Below, piece after piece: positions 1 to 7,170 of a stretch of 19,295 nt of DNA. Each line of letters opens with the position of its first letter. Within the stretch, counting starts at the first letter, position 1. Origin of the DNA: CAYLNH01 sp964384625 (GTDB lineage: Bacteria > Verrucomicrobiota > Lentisphaeria > JABSQK01). The notes beneath the pieces were generated by a model that was given only the letters and a program-made list of their open reading frames with translations, was not told the origin of the DNA and searched no databases. The stretch spans positions 1-19,295 of the forward strand of contig CAYLNH010000124.1 of NCBI GenBank assembly GCA_964384625.1, written 5' to 3'. A program made the position numbers and the translations under genes.

Positions 1-51
1 GGACAAGCCCCGTGGAGGCCGGATCTGTGAGCGACGTGGTTCGTCGAGCAC

Positions 52-1365
52 TTACGCGCCGAAAGCCGCGGCTTCGGCGATGATTGCGATTGCCTGTTTG
101 ATGCGCTCCAGTTCCTCAAAACCATAGGAAAGCCGGAACTGCCGCCGCCCCGCGGCCGCCAGTTGCCCGCGCGGATGAACGCAGTGTTCCCCCGGAATCA
201 CGATCACGCGCGGCAGGAGGTCCTTGGCGCCGTCGGTCGCAGGATCTCCCGTGGTGCGCGTCAGGTATTTGAAGAACCGTGATCGCTCGTGCGTCTCGAC
301 GTCACGCAATGTCAGGTAGTAGTAGAAACCGGCCTGGCCGCCGGTACGATGTTCAATATGGTTGTCGAGGTACTCGTCAAGCCACGCAGCAACCTGCTGC
401 GCCTTCCTGCGGTAGCCGGCGTTGACCGCGGTCAACTGATCCTGCACATGCTGGTCGAGCAAGTGGCTGGCGATCTCCTGTGTCAACAGCGGCGCACTGA
501 AGCCGACATCGTTGGTCCGCTGCACCATCGCATCCATCAACGCGGAATCCCGGCCGATCAGGTACCCCACCCGTAACCCAGGCGCCAGGATCTTTGACAA
601 CGTCCCGATCTCGTGAACGACGCCCATGTTGTTTTCGGTCAGTGCTGACTGGGGCGTGGGGACAGTGGGATCGTGAATCAGGTCTTCATAGGCCCGGTCG
701 AGCACAAGCGGCACGAGACGACCGGACTCCTCCGAGAGCTCCTCGGCAATCCGCACCAGTTCCTGCCGCTTGCCGTCGGCCAGAATTGTGCACGTGGGGT
801 TACTGATCGTCACGAAGTAGAGAAAGCGAATCTCACGACGCCGTTCGCCGAGTTCTGCAAGGACCTCCTTCACGGCAGAGACGTTGACCCCGTCATCGCC
901 TTCCGGAACGGCTACGACCTCGAATCCCATGCGCTCAAGCTCATTGCAGTAGATGTAGTATATCGGGTCGGCGGTGACGACAATTCCCGGCTGCATGACA
1001 ACCGCCAGGCCATCGAGCAAGCTCGTCGCTCCACTCGGCCCGATGATGATCCGGTGCTGTTCAAGGACCTCCTTCGTCAGACCATTGCCACGCTGCACAA
1101 GGTAGTCCTTCAGCGACCGGATCAGATTGGCCGAGCCCTCGGGGCCGCCGTAATTCAACGGCACGCGATGGACGGTCGGCCGGCCGACGACGGCGTCGTA
1201 GCCTTCGCGCACCAGGTCGTACGGGATGGTCGCTTCGTTGACGTAGCCGACGCCGAGGTTGATGTCGACGCCGTCCCGGAAGTCGGCGGCGAAGGCGGAC
1301 ATCATCCGGCCGACGGGTGACGGTGTTGTTGACGCCCGGCCGTAGTTGGACAGTGCTGGTTCCAT
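52..1365 (-). CDS. PLP-dependent class I/II aminotransferase
   Basis: Fold-type I pyridoxal-phosphate aminotransferase of 437 residues, a usual length for the family. The Schiff-base lysine is K258 in TLSKILAPGLRVGY, which is followed by the phosphate-binding arginine context. The cofactor-ring aspartate region is LDRAYEDL (D223), an NP pair lies at 189-190 in ISNPTC, and a C-terminal RLSYGF supplies the carboxylate-binding arginine. The amino-acid substrate cannot be read from sequence. The frame stays open upstream to 1602, but that part lies antisense to the next gene and has no family resemblance, so I start at the ATG at 1365, where the SNYGRASTTPSP segment begins. No clear Shine-Dalgarno precedes it. 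A TATAGT box at 1376-1381 on the minus strand would give an almost leaderless transcript. A later ATG pair near 1302-1305 is the alternative start. It is divergent from the YfhO-family gene and probably monocistronic here. Confidence 0.88.
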   Translation of the reverse strand: MEPALSNYGRASTTPSPVGRMMSAFAADFRDGVDINLGVGYVNEATIPYDLVREGYDAVVGRPTVHRVPLNYGGPEGSANLIRSLKDYLVQRGNGLTKEVLEQHRIIIGPSGATSLLDGLAVVMQPGIVVTADPIYYIYCNELERMGFEVVAVPEGDDGVNVSAVKEVLAELGERRREIRFLYFVTISNPTCTILADGKRQELVRIAEELSEESGRLVPLVLDRAYEDLIHDPTVPTPQSALTENNMGVVHEIGTLSKILAPGLRVGYLIGRDSALMDAMVQRTNDVGFSAPLLTQEIASHLLDQHVQDQLTAVNAGYRRKAQQVAAWLDEYLDNHIEHRTGGQAGFYYYLTLRDVETHERSRFFKYLTRTTGDPATDGAKDLLPRVIVIPGEHCVHPRGQLAAAGRRQFRLSYGFEELERIKQAIAIIAEAAAFGA

Positions 1366-1380
1366 GACGGCGGCTACTAT

Positions 1381-1404
1381 AACACCTGCTGCAACACCTG
1401 CTGC
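1381..1404. repeat. Tandem 12-bp direct repeat, two perfect copies
   Basis: The 12-mer aacacctgctgc occurs twice head to tail, immediately upstream (minus strand) of a TATAGT -10-like box and about 16 bp from the aminotransferase ATG. It lies in the 143-bp divergent spacer. A two-copy direct repeat abutting a -10 could be an activator half-site pair or only a slippage product; nothing further in the sequence decides this. Confidence 0.6.
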
Positions 1405-1508
1405 CGGATTTGCGGTTCGCGCAACGGATTCGTCCCGGCCGGTTGACATCCGGTGCGGGTACGGATCATGTACCATCGCCGGAGTGAAATCAGGAGGCCG
1501 CCCTGACG

Positions 1509-3839
1509 ATGGACCGCCGCGAACGGATTCTGGAGTTTCTGCGGGCAAACTGCCTGCTGCTGTTGACCCTGCTGGGGGCTTTCCTGGTCCTCTGCTGGCC
1601 ATTTCTGCGGGGTCAGATCTATGCCTCCTTTGACTTTGCTGAGATGGCCATTCCGGATCGCGCGTTTTACTCGCTCTGCCTGCAGCATGGCGACAACAGC
1701 CATTGGACCCCGTTCTACTGGCGCGGTCTCGATCATGCGGGCTACGGGGAGACCGGCATGTTCCACCCGGTCCGAGTCCTCTATCGGTTCCTGCCGTTAA
1801 CTCTCGCGCTCTGCATCGAGATGGTCATGCACTTCCCGATATCTCTGGCCGGCGCGTACCTGTACTTGCGGCGGCGACATGGCGTGGACAGCAGTTCAGC
1901 ATTGTTTGGTGCGTCGGTGTTTGCCTTCTCGATCTTCCCGTTGGCGCATTTCGGCCAGATGCACATGTGTCTGATCTTCAGTCATCTGCCGTGGATGGTC
2001 CTGTTCGCCTGGGGCGCGATGACCGGGCGGCGCCCCTGGCTGAGTGCCGCCGGCACGGGGTTGTGTCTGGGATCCATGCTGTTGCTGTGTCACCCGCAGA
2101 CCGCCTTCATCGTCTGCATCCCCGTGGGCCTCGTAATCGCCTACGAGCTGGTTCGGCAACGGGATCGGCATTGCCTGGGGCGGGCAGGGCTTCTGGCTCC
2201 GGCGTTGGTCGGCGGTCTGATGGTCGGGATGGTGCAGTTATTGCCGACCTTGACAGCGCTGGGAGAAGCCGAACGCGGCGCCCTGAGCCAGGCCCAACGC
2301 TGTGGTTTCTCGCTGCATCCGCTGCACCTGCTGCCCAATCTGCTGCCTGGCATCTACGGCCGGAAAGGGTTGGGCGACGTTGTGACGTTCCTGGATGGAT
2401 CCCAAGACTACCTACTCAACCCAACCGAGTTCTGCGCTTACTTCGGGATCGGAATGCTGACGTTTCTCTTTGGCTGTTTGATCATCTGTCGAATCAGCGT
2501 TCGCAAACATCGACTGCCGATCGTTTTCATCTCTGTTTCGGCCGTGGTTGCTGTCCTTTTGATGCTTGGGGGATATGGCGGCTTGCATCGATGGCTCATT
2601 CACGCTCCTTTCATCGCTGACTTCAGATCACCGAATCGGTACAAGGTTGTGTTGACGACCTTTCTCGGCCTGGGGGCAGCACTCGGGATGTATACGCTCC
2701 GCCACACTCCCCTGCGTCCATGTCCGCCGGCTCGACAGCTCTTGCTTTTCGCTCCGGCGTGTCTCAGCCTGATCACGGCAGTACTTGTGCTGGCGGTCGG
2801 CACGTTCTCCTTCCGCGGCCATCTGATGAATCCCAGGGCCGTTGTCGGTCTCGTATGGGGGGTGGGGGTGTCGGGAGCCATCGGCGCATTGCTGCTCTTG
2901 TGGTGGCGTCAGCGCCCCAAGTGGGTGTTGCCGTTGGTGACGTGCATTTGCTTTCTGGATGTCTGCGTTGTCGGCCTTGAGGTCGCCGTGAAGGTTCCCC
3001 GCAAATCCATGGCAGACATTCAACGCCTGCATCGGCAACTGCGCCCCGGCGAACGACAGGGCCGGGTGATTGCTCCCTCGAACTTTCCGCTCTGGGACGG
3101 GCAATATATGGCCACCGGCTATCTGGGCATGAAGCCGACGGCCCTGATTCCGTACACCGATACGCGAATGCTGCAGCTGGCCTCGGTGGCGCGCGGCTAC
3201 AAAGACCCCGAAACCAGCCGGCGCGTGCCGGACCCGGTCCTGCCTCGATTCCGGCTGGTCCCCAATCTGCGCCGGCAGCCGGGGGCGGTGGACTGGCAGA
3301 ACCTGCCGGACCCGACGCAGACCGCGTTGACCACAACGCCGCACGAACTTCAAGGACCTCCTGTGACGCCTGAAGAAACCGTCCAAGTGCTTGAAGAACG
3401 TTACAGCCGCGTCACCCTCGAGGTCGTGACCGGTACCGAACGTCTGCTGGTCTGTTCCGACCGCTGGGCCCCCGGCTGGCGGGCAATCCGGGGCGGGCGC
3501 GAATTGCCGATGGTGCCGCTCTATGACCATGCCATGCGGGGCATTCCGGTGCCGCGCGGACGCCACACGATTGTGATGGATTACGTGTCACCCGCGGTAA
3601 CCCGCGGGACGCGGTGGACCTGGGCGGGATTGGCGCTGCTGGCCGCGCTGGCGGTGGGACAGATCTTCGCGGAGCGGTTTTCAGTCCAGCCGCACAACCT
3701 CGCGGATGAGGGGCTCAACGTTGGGCAACGGCCGGATGCGAGCCAGACTGCGCATGTGCAGGATCAGCATGCTGGCGGCGAGGAAGACGCTGCCGGCGAG
3801 GGCCCAGAAGAGGCACCCCAGGGCGAAGACCCAATATAG
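1509..3839 (+). CDS. YfhO-family polytopic membrane protein (GT-C-type glycosyltransferase)
   Basis: A 776-residue multi-pass membrane protein with the layout of the YfhO family. A first transmembrane helix at about 15-33 is followed by a large periplasmic loop with acidic and aromatic residues, then many hydrophobic helices to about residue 490. A soluble C-terminal part follows with the typical beta-rich ending (LLVCSDRWAPGWRA, then RHTIVMDYVSP) and a last helix near 700-718. Known YfhO proteins are GT-C enzymes that move sugar from undecaprenyl phosphate to an extracytoplasmic polymer; the acceptor here is unknown. An AGGAGG at 1492-1497 supports the ATG at 1509. A TTGACA at 1443 with a poor -10 may be the promoter. 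Oddity: the last 50 or so residues, acidic and rich in Q/D/E/G, run antisense through the glycosyltransferase gene and look like read-through rather than a family domain. Confidence 0.82.
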   Translation: MDRRERILEFLRANCLLLLTLLGAFLVLCWPFLRGQIYASFDFAEMAIPDRAFYSLCLQHGDNSHWTPFYWRGLDHAGYGETGMFHPVRVLYRFLPLTLALCIEMVMHFPISLAGAYLYLRRRHGVDSSSALFGASVFAFSIFPLAHFGQMHMCLIFSHLPWMVLFAWGAMTGRRPWLSAAGTGLCLGSMLLLCHPQTAFIVCIPVGLVIAYELVRQRDRHCLGRAGLLAPALVGGLMVGMVQLLPTLTALGEAERGALSQAQRCGFSLHPLHLLPNLLPGIYGRKGLGDVVTFLDGSQDYLLNPTEFCAYFGIGMLTFLFGCLIICRISVRKHRLPIVFISVSAVVAVLLMLGGYGGLHRWLIHAPFIADFRSPNRYKVVLTTFLGLGAALGMYTLRHTPLRPCPPARQLLLFAPACLSLITAVLVLAVGTFSFRGHLMNPRAVVGLVWGVGVSGAIGALLLLWWRQRPKWVLPLVTCICFLDVCVVGLEVAVKVPRKSMADIQRLHRQLRPGERQGRVIAPSNFPLWDGQYMATGYLGMKPTALIPYTDTRMLQLASVARGYKDPETSRRVPDPVLPRFRLVPNLRRQPGAVDWQNLPDPTQTALTTTPHELQGPPVTPEETVQVLEERYSRVTLEVVTGTERLLVCSDRWAPGWRAIRGGRELPMVPLYDHAMRGIPVPRGRHTIVMDYVSPAVTRGTRWTWAGLALLAALAVGQIFAERFSVQPHNLADEGLNVGQRPDASQTAHVQDQHAGGEEDAAGEGPEEAPQGEDPI

Positions 3840-4643
3840 CCAGACCGGAACGCAAAGGTCCGTGCGGCAGCCGAGGATCCAGAGCACCAGGAGGCCGAGG
3901 ACGCACCCGACGGCTTTCGTGCCCGAGAGCAGGAACATGCGCACAGAGGCTGTATCGCCGAAGACCGAAATCGCGCTGAATCCATGCGTGACGAAGGCGG
4001 AGAAATTCATCTTCGACTTGCCGGCGTAGCGTTTGCCGCGGCGGCTGGGCAGGCTGATCACGGGGAAACGGGCTTTGAGCACGGCGGCGGCATAATGATT
4101 CCAGATTTCGGCCACAGCCAGGACCGAAGGCAGCTTTGCCGCCGGCATGGCGCTGAAGTTGCCGCCGGCCACGCGACAGCCGGTGAGGAAGCGGAAGAAC
4201 AGGCAGTACAAGCGGTAAAAGCAGCGGAACACAAGGCCTTCCTGACGAATGGTTCGACCGGCAAACACGATGGCGTCACCATGTTCGCGGACGGCCTCGA
4301 CCAACCGGGGAACATCTTCCGGACGGTCTTCGCCGTCGCCGTCCATCACCACCACAACATCGCAGTCGGGTTGGTCCAGGACATGACCGAGCCCGATACA
4401 GATGGCCGCCTGGTGCCCGCGATTACACCACAGTCGGATGACCTCGACGGCATGCACGCCGTCCTTGGCCGGCGGGGTCAACGCTGCCGGCGTCGAGGTC
4501 GAGCCGTCGTCCACGAGGACAACTCGTGCCGTGGTGTTCGCGTTTGACAGCACGCCGGCAAGTTCGTCGACCAGGCGCTTTGCCGATTCCCAGTCGTTGT
4601 AAACCGGAACCACGATGGCCAGTCTGGTTTGGTTGTCGGTCAT
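3681..4643 (-). CDS. GT2 family glycosyltransferase, DPM1/GtrB/CsbB-like
   Basis: A 320-residue family 2 glycosyltransferase that should load a sugar from a nucleotide donor onto polyprenyl phosphate at the inner face of the membrane. The N-terminal GT-A fold starts VVPVYND (11-17). It carries VDDGS (44-48) and the donor/metal motif DGDGEDRPED (101-110), and a GKSK signature lies at 208-211. Two membrane segments at about 240-258 and 266-293 anchor it, as in GtrB and CsbB. A perfect AGGAGG (reverse complement at 4655-4660) precedes the ATG. It lies 158 nt downstream of the GT39 gene on the same strand and converges with the YfhO-family gene, overlapping it by 159 nt. The combination of this enzyme with YfhO and GT39 suggests that it supplies the lipid-linked sugar for both. 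The sugar is unknown. Confidence 0.92.
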   Translation of the reverse strand: MTDNQTRLAIVVPVYNDWESAKRLVDELAGVLSNANTTARVVLVDDGSTSTPAALTPPAKDGVHAVEVIRLWCNRGHQAAICIGLGHVLDQPDCDVVVVMDGDGEDRPEDVPRLVEAVREHGDAIVFAGRTIRQEGLVFRCFYRLYCLFFRFLTGCRVAGGNFSAMPAAKLPSVLAVAEIWNHYAAAVLKARFPVISLPSRRGKRYAGKSKMNFSAFVTHGFSAISVFGDTASVRMFLLSGTKAVGCVLGLLVLWILGCRTDLCVPVWLYWVFALGCLFWALAGSVFLAASMLILHMRSLARIRPLPNVEPLIREVVRLD

Positions 4644-4723
4644 GGGCGCAGCATCCTCCTGAAATTCGCGGATACCATACTCAGTTGTCTGTGGGAAGTA
4701 AAGGCGGCGGTTGCCGGCGATGC

Positions 4724-4814
4724 AATGCGTCAGTCACGGGGAGTGGCCCCCCGCGTGCTGCTCTCCTGCCGGTGGTGGAAGGCGGCAGACGCTACTGCCC
4801 GTCACTGACGCATT
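4724..4814. repeat. 17-bp inverted repeat with 57-nt spacer
   Basis: The arms are 4724-4740 (aatgcgtcagtcacggg) and 4798-4814 (cccgtcactgacgcatt). They are reverse complements at 16 of 17 positions. The right arm includes the last codons and stop of the GT39 gene. The left arm lies in the spacer before the GT2 gene. The spacer itself contains a smaller hairpin, ctgccg paired with cggcag. There is no T-run after either arm, so this is not a standard intrinsic terminator. It may be a transcript-stabilising stem at the end of the GT39 message, or a dispersed palindromic repeat. Confidence 0.7.
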
Positions 4815-6313
4815 ACCCGGCGATAGACGCGGACGTTCAGCGCCGGCAGTGTCTGATCGAGGGTGTATTCTGCTTCGATCCAGGGAGTGATGCCGGGCAG
4901 TGCGGGGGTCGGGTTGAGCATGATCAGGTAGTCCGGCTCTGCCGCGATGGTCTGCTGCAGCAATTCCTCTTGCGTCACGGCGCCGATGGGCACCGCGTAC
5001 TGGCAGTGAAACCGGGTTGCCGGCCGGTTGCGGGAGTAGAAGTAGATCGACGCATGGCTGCCTTCGACATAGATTCGTTTGTCGGTGATCCCCTGCTCGC
5101 GGAGCCAGTTGCCGATGTGCCGGTCGCCCACGAACCAGGCCGGGTTCTCGGGGTATTTTGCGGCGCTGATCCACCTGGGCTCCAGGCTGAGGTACTGCTT
5201 CCAGGTCCAGAACCCCAGGAACGCAAATGCCAGAATCGGCAGAACCACTCGCCAGGGCCGGCGTCGACTCAGGTCGTAGCCGGCAAGCACGGCCAGAACA
5301 ATGGCGGGCAGGGCCAGGAGGGAATAGTGCCCGCTGTGCTGGCCGGGAAGCACCACCGCCGCAACACTGCCCGCCGGCAGGCTGAGCAACAGCCAGCGGC
5401 CGGGCTGGCGGCGGACGATGGCGCCGATTGTCCCGAGGATCGCCGCCAGACTCAGGGGCAACAGCCACAGCAGCGACCGGTGGAACGGCAGCGAGAGCGC
5501 CAGGACCACAAGCTTGAGCAAGCGCCGCCACGGTCCGATGTCGCTGCCGTAGGAGGCATTGACCGCGAATTGCCGGAACGGGAACAGCGGCCCCAGGCCG
5601 AACCCGGTGTAGACCAGTGCCGGCAGGACCACCAGCAACCCGAGCAGCGCGAGGCCGCGGCCGGCCAGGCGCCGCGGCTGCCGCCACGCCGAGCGGGGCA
5701 GAACGGCAAACGGCACGGCCACCAGCGGCAGAGTGACCTGCTTAAGCAGCAGGGAAGTGCAGACTACGGCCAGGGCGGCATACCAATAGGCTTCCTTACG
5801 GGTCTGAATGTAGCGCTCCAGCAAACCGAACAAGCCGAACAGAAACGGCAGCAGGAACACCTCCATGTTGGCGCCGTTGGCGTGGCACGGTACCCAGACC
5901 GTCAACATCGGCCACAATACCAGCAACCCCAGGAGCTGTTCGGCCGGCGGTCGCCGCCACAGAACCCAGGCCAGCAGGGCGGTGGACACCAGCATCGCCA
6001 GCAGCGACAGCATTCGCGGCGTGTAGTGGTCGTAGCCGAACAGACCGAGCCCGATACGATAGGTGATGAACGTGCCGATCGGTTTGTTGTCCCAGAGGTC
6101 CGCGTACGGTGTTCCGCCGTCGGCCCAGAGCCGGGCCATCAGCATATAGGTGGCTTCGTCGCCTTCGAGCGGTTCTTCGAGGCTGTGCAGCCGCAATGCG
6201 GTTACCGCCGCCAGACTGACAACCAGCAGCAGCCAACGCCGCCAGCGGGCGGTCTGATGTCGGGGTGCGGCAGCCGCTTCGGGCGGCGGCGGTTCCGGTT
6301 GCGGTGCGGTCAT
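4802..6313 (-). CDS. GT39/ArnT-like membrane glycosyltransferase
   Basis: A 503-residue multi-pass membrane protein of the ArnT/PMT (GT39, GT-C fold) type, which takes sugar from a polyprenyl-phosphate donor on the outer face of the cytoplasmic membrane. After a proline/alanine-rich cytoplasmic lead and a first helix (about 25-41) comes the typical first periplasmic loop: EGDEATYML with D52/E53, the expected catalytic acidic pair, then WADGGTPYADLWDNKPIG. About ten further hydrophobic segments follow to residue 370, then a soluble C-terminal part ending in an N-x-R-V-Y-R strand. The frame is open to 6427, but the ATG at 6313 fits the family start and has a GGAG upstream. A TATACT box on the minus strand (6356-6361) is a likely -10. 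It probably shares function, perhaps a transcript, with the GT2 gene 158 nt downstream. The acceptor is not known. Confidence 0.85.
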   Translation of the reverse strand: MTAPQPEPPPPEAAAAPRHQTARWRRWLLLVVSLAAVTALRLHSLEEPLEGDEATYMLMARLWADGGTPYADLWDNKPIGTFITYRIGLGLFGYDHYTPRMLSLLAMLVSTALLAWVLWRRPPAEQLLGLLVLWPMLTVWVPCHANGANMEVFLLPFLFGLFGLLERYIQTRKEAYWYAALAVVCTSLLLKQVTLPLVAVPFAVLPRSAWRQPRRLAGRGLALLGLLVVLPALVYTGFGLGPLFPFRQFAVNASYGSDIGPWRRLLKLVVLALSLPFHRSLLWLLPLSLAAILGTIGAIVRRQPGRWLLLSLPAGSVAAVVLPGQHSGHYSLLALPAIVLAVLAGYDLSRRRPWRVVLPILAFAFLGFWTWKQYLSLEPRWISAAKYPENPAWFVGDRHIGNWLREQGITDKRIYVEGSHASIYFYSRNRPATRFHCQYAVPIGAVTQEELLQQTIAAEPDYLIMLNPTPALPGITPWIEAEYTLDQTLPALNVRVYRRVMRQ

Positions 6314-6355
6314 CGCGGGGCGGCGCTCCAAGGTCGTATCCGGGTCTGCAAGGGT

Positions 6356-6361
6356 AGTATA
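6356..6361 (-). promoter_or_regulatory. Candidate -10 box for the GT39 gene
   Basis: TATACT on the minus strand, five of six bases matching the sigma70 consensus, about 43 nt before the GT39 ATG. The -35 at 17 bp spacing is only tttatt (three of six), so the promoter is tentative. Confidence 0.35.
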
Positions 6362-6430
6362 CCTGATTGGCCGACGGGAATAAAGGCCGCCTGTCCGGCT
6401 TTCTCTGAGGGGAATTCCAGGGCCCAACCG

Positions 6431-6459
6431 TTGACACAGGGAGGGGCTACGCTTATCTT
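6431..6459 (+). promoter_or_regulatory. Sigma70-like promoter of the bifunctional nuclease gene
   Basis: A perfect TTGACA at 6431-6436, a 17-bp spacer and TATCTT (four of six) at 6454-6459. Start of transcription would fall near 6466, giving a leader of about 47 nt before the ATG at 6513. It probably also drives the membrane-protein gene at 7171. Confidence 0.6.
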
Positions 6460-6512
6460 ACTACAAGCCGAAAAGCACCGATGAACTCGCTCGGGAAGGG
6501 CTTCAGAAGCCG

Positions 6513-7106
6513 ATGAAACACCGTTTCGTAAAAGTCCAGATCGAGAACATCTCGATTTTCAATTACAACTTCATCATCCTCTTGCGCCGCGACGGTGACG
6601 ACCGGGTGCTGCCGATCTGCATCGGCCCGGCGGAGGCGCATTCCATCGCCATCGCCTACAATAACAAGCCCTATCGCCGGCCCCTGACCCACGACTTGAT
6701 GAAGAGCGTGCTCGACGAAATCGACTGCACCGTGGACCGGGTCCACGTGACCGATCTGAAAGACGGCACCTTCTATGCCCGCGTCTACCTCACCACTCGG
6801 GACGGGCGGACGCTCGACATTGATTCCCGGCCCTCGGACGCGATGGCCCTGGCCCTGCGCTATGAAGCCCCGATCTTTGTGCGCGAGGATGTTCTGACCG
6901 AGAACTCCGTTGACATCAAGGAGTCGGATCAGCAGCTCGAACAGCACATGCCGATCACGGATGAAGGGGATGCCCCGACCGAACGCGAGACCCCCAAGGA
7001 CCCGGTCTCCCGCTTGAAGCAGCAGCTCGAGGACGCGGTTTCCGACGAGCGCTATGAAGACGCCGCCCGCTTGCGGGATGAGCTGCAGCGTCTGCAGGGG
7101 AACTGA
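6513..7106 (+). CDS. Bifunctional nuclease (DUF151/BFN) with C-terminal UVR motif
   Basis: A 197-residue protein in two parts. Residues 1-130 form a bifunctional-nuclease (DUF151) domain. It begins with a beta-rich stretch, continues with LPICIGPAEAHSIAIA (33-48), in which an acidic residue follows IGP, and ends with SRPSDAMALALR (105-116), the most conserved motif of the family. Residues 140-163 are an acidic linker. Residues 164-195 form a UVR helical hairpin (LKQQLEDAVSDERYEDAARL), as in UvrB and UvrC, which normally mediates contact between those proteins. Characterised BFN proteins include plant and thermophile enzymes with reported DNase/RNase activity. The UVR tail suggests a partner in nucleotide excision repair or in stress proteins of the McsA type, but that is inference. 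Only a weak GGGAAGG-type ribosome site is present. The GT-C-like gene follows after 64 nt on the same strand. Confidence 0.88.
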   Translation: MKHRFVKVQIENISIFNYNFIILLRRDGDDRVLPICIGPAEAHSIAIAYNNKPYRRPLTHDLMKSVLDEIDCTVDRVHVTDLKDGTFYARVYLTTRDGRTLDIDSRPSDAMALALRYEAPIFVREDVLTENSVDIKESDQQLEQHMPITDEGDAPTERETPKDPVSRLKQQLEDAVSDERYEDAARLRDELQRLQGN

Positions 7107-7170
7107 CCGGTTGCGGGACTTTTCGAATCGGGGTGGTATGGTTCGATGCGTATAGAGCTCGTGAACTCCG

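Noticed and set aside
4526..6484. A 652-codon open frame on the plus strand
   Set aside because: It is the antisense of the GT39 gene, with a Q/R/H/G-rich composition typical of GC-rich antisense frames and no domain; the GT39 frame has clear motifs.
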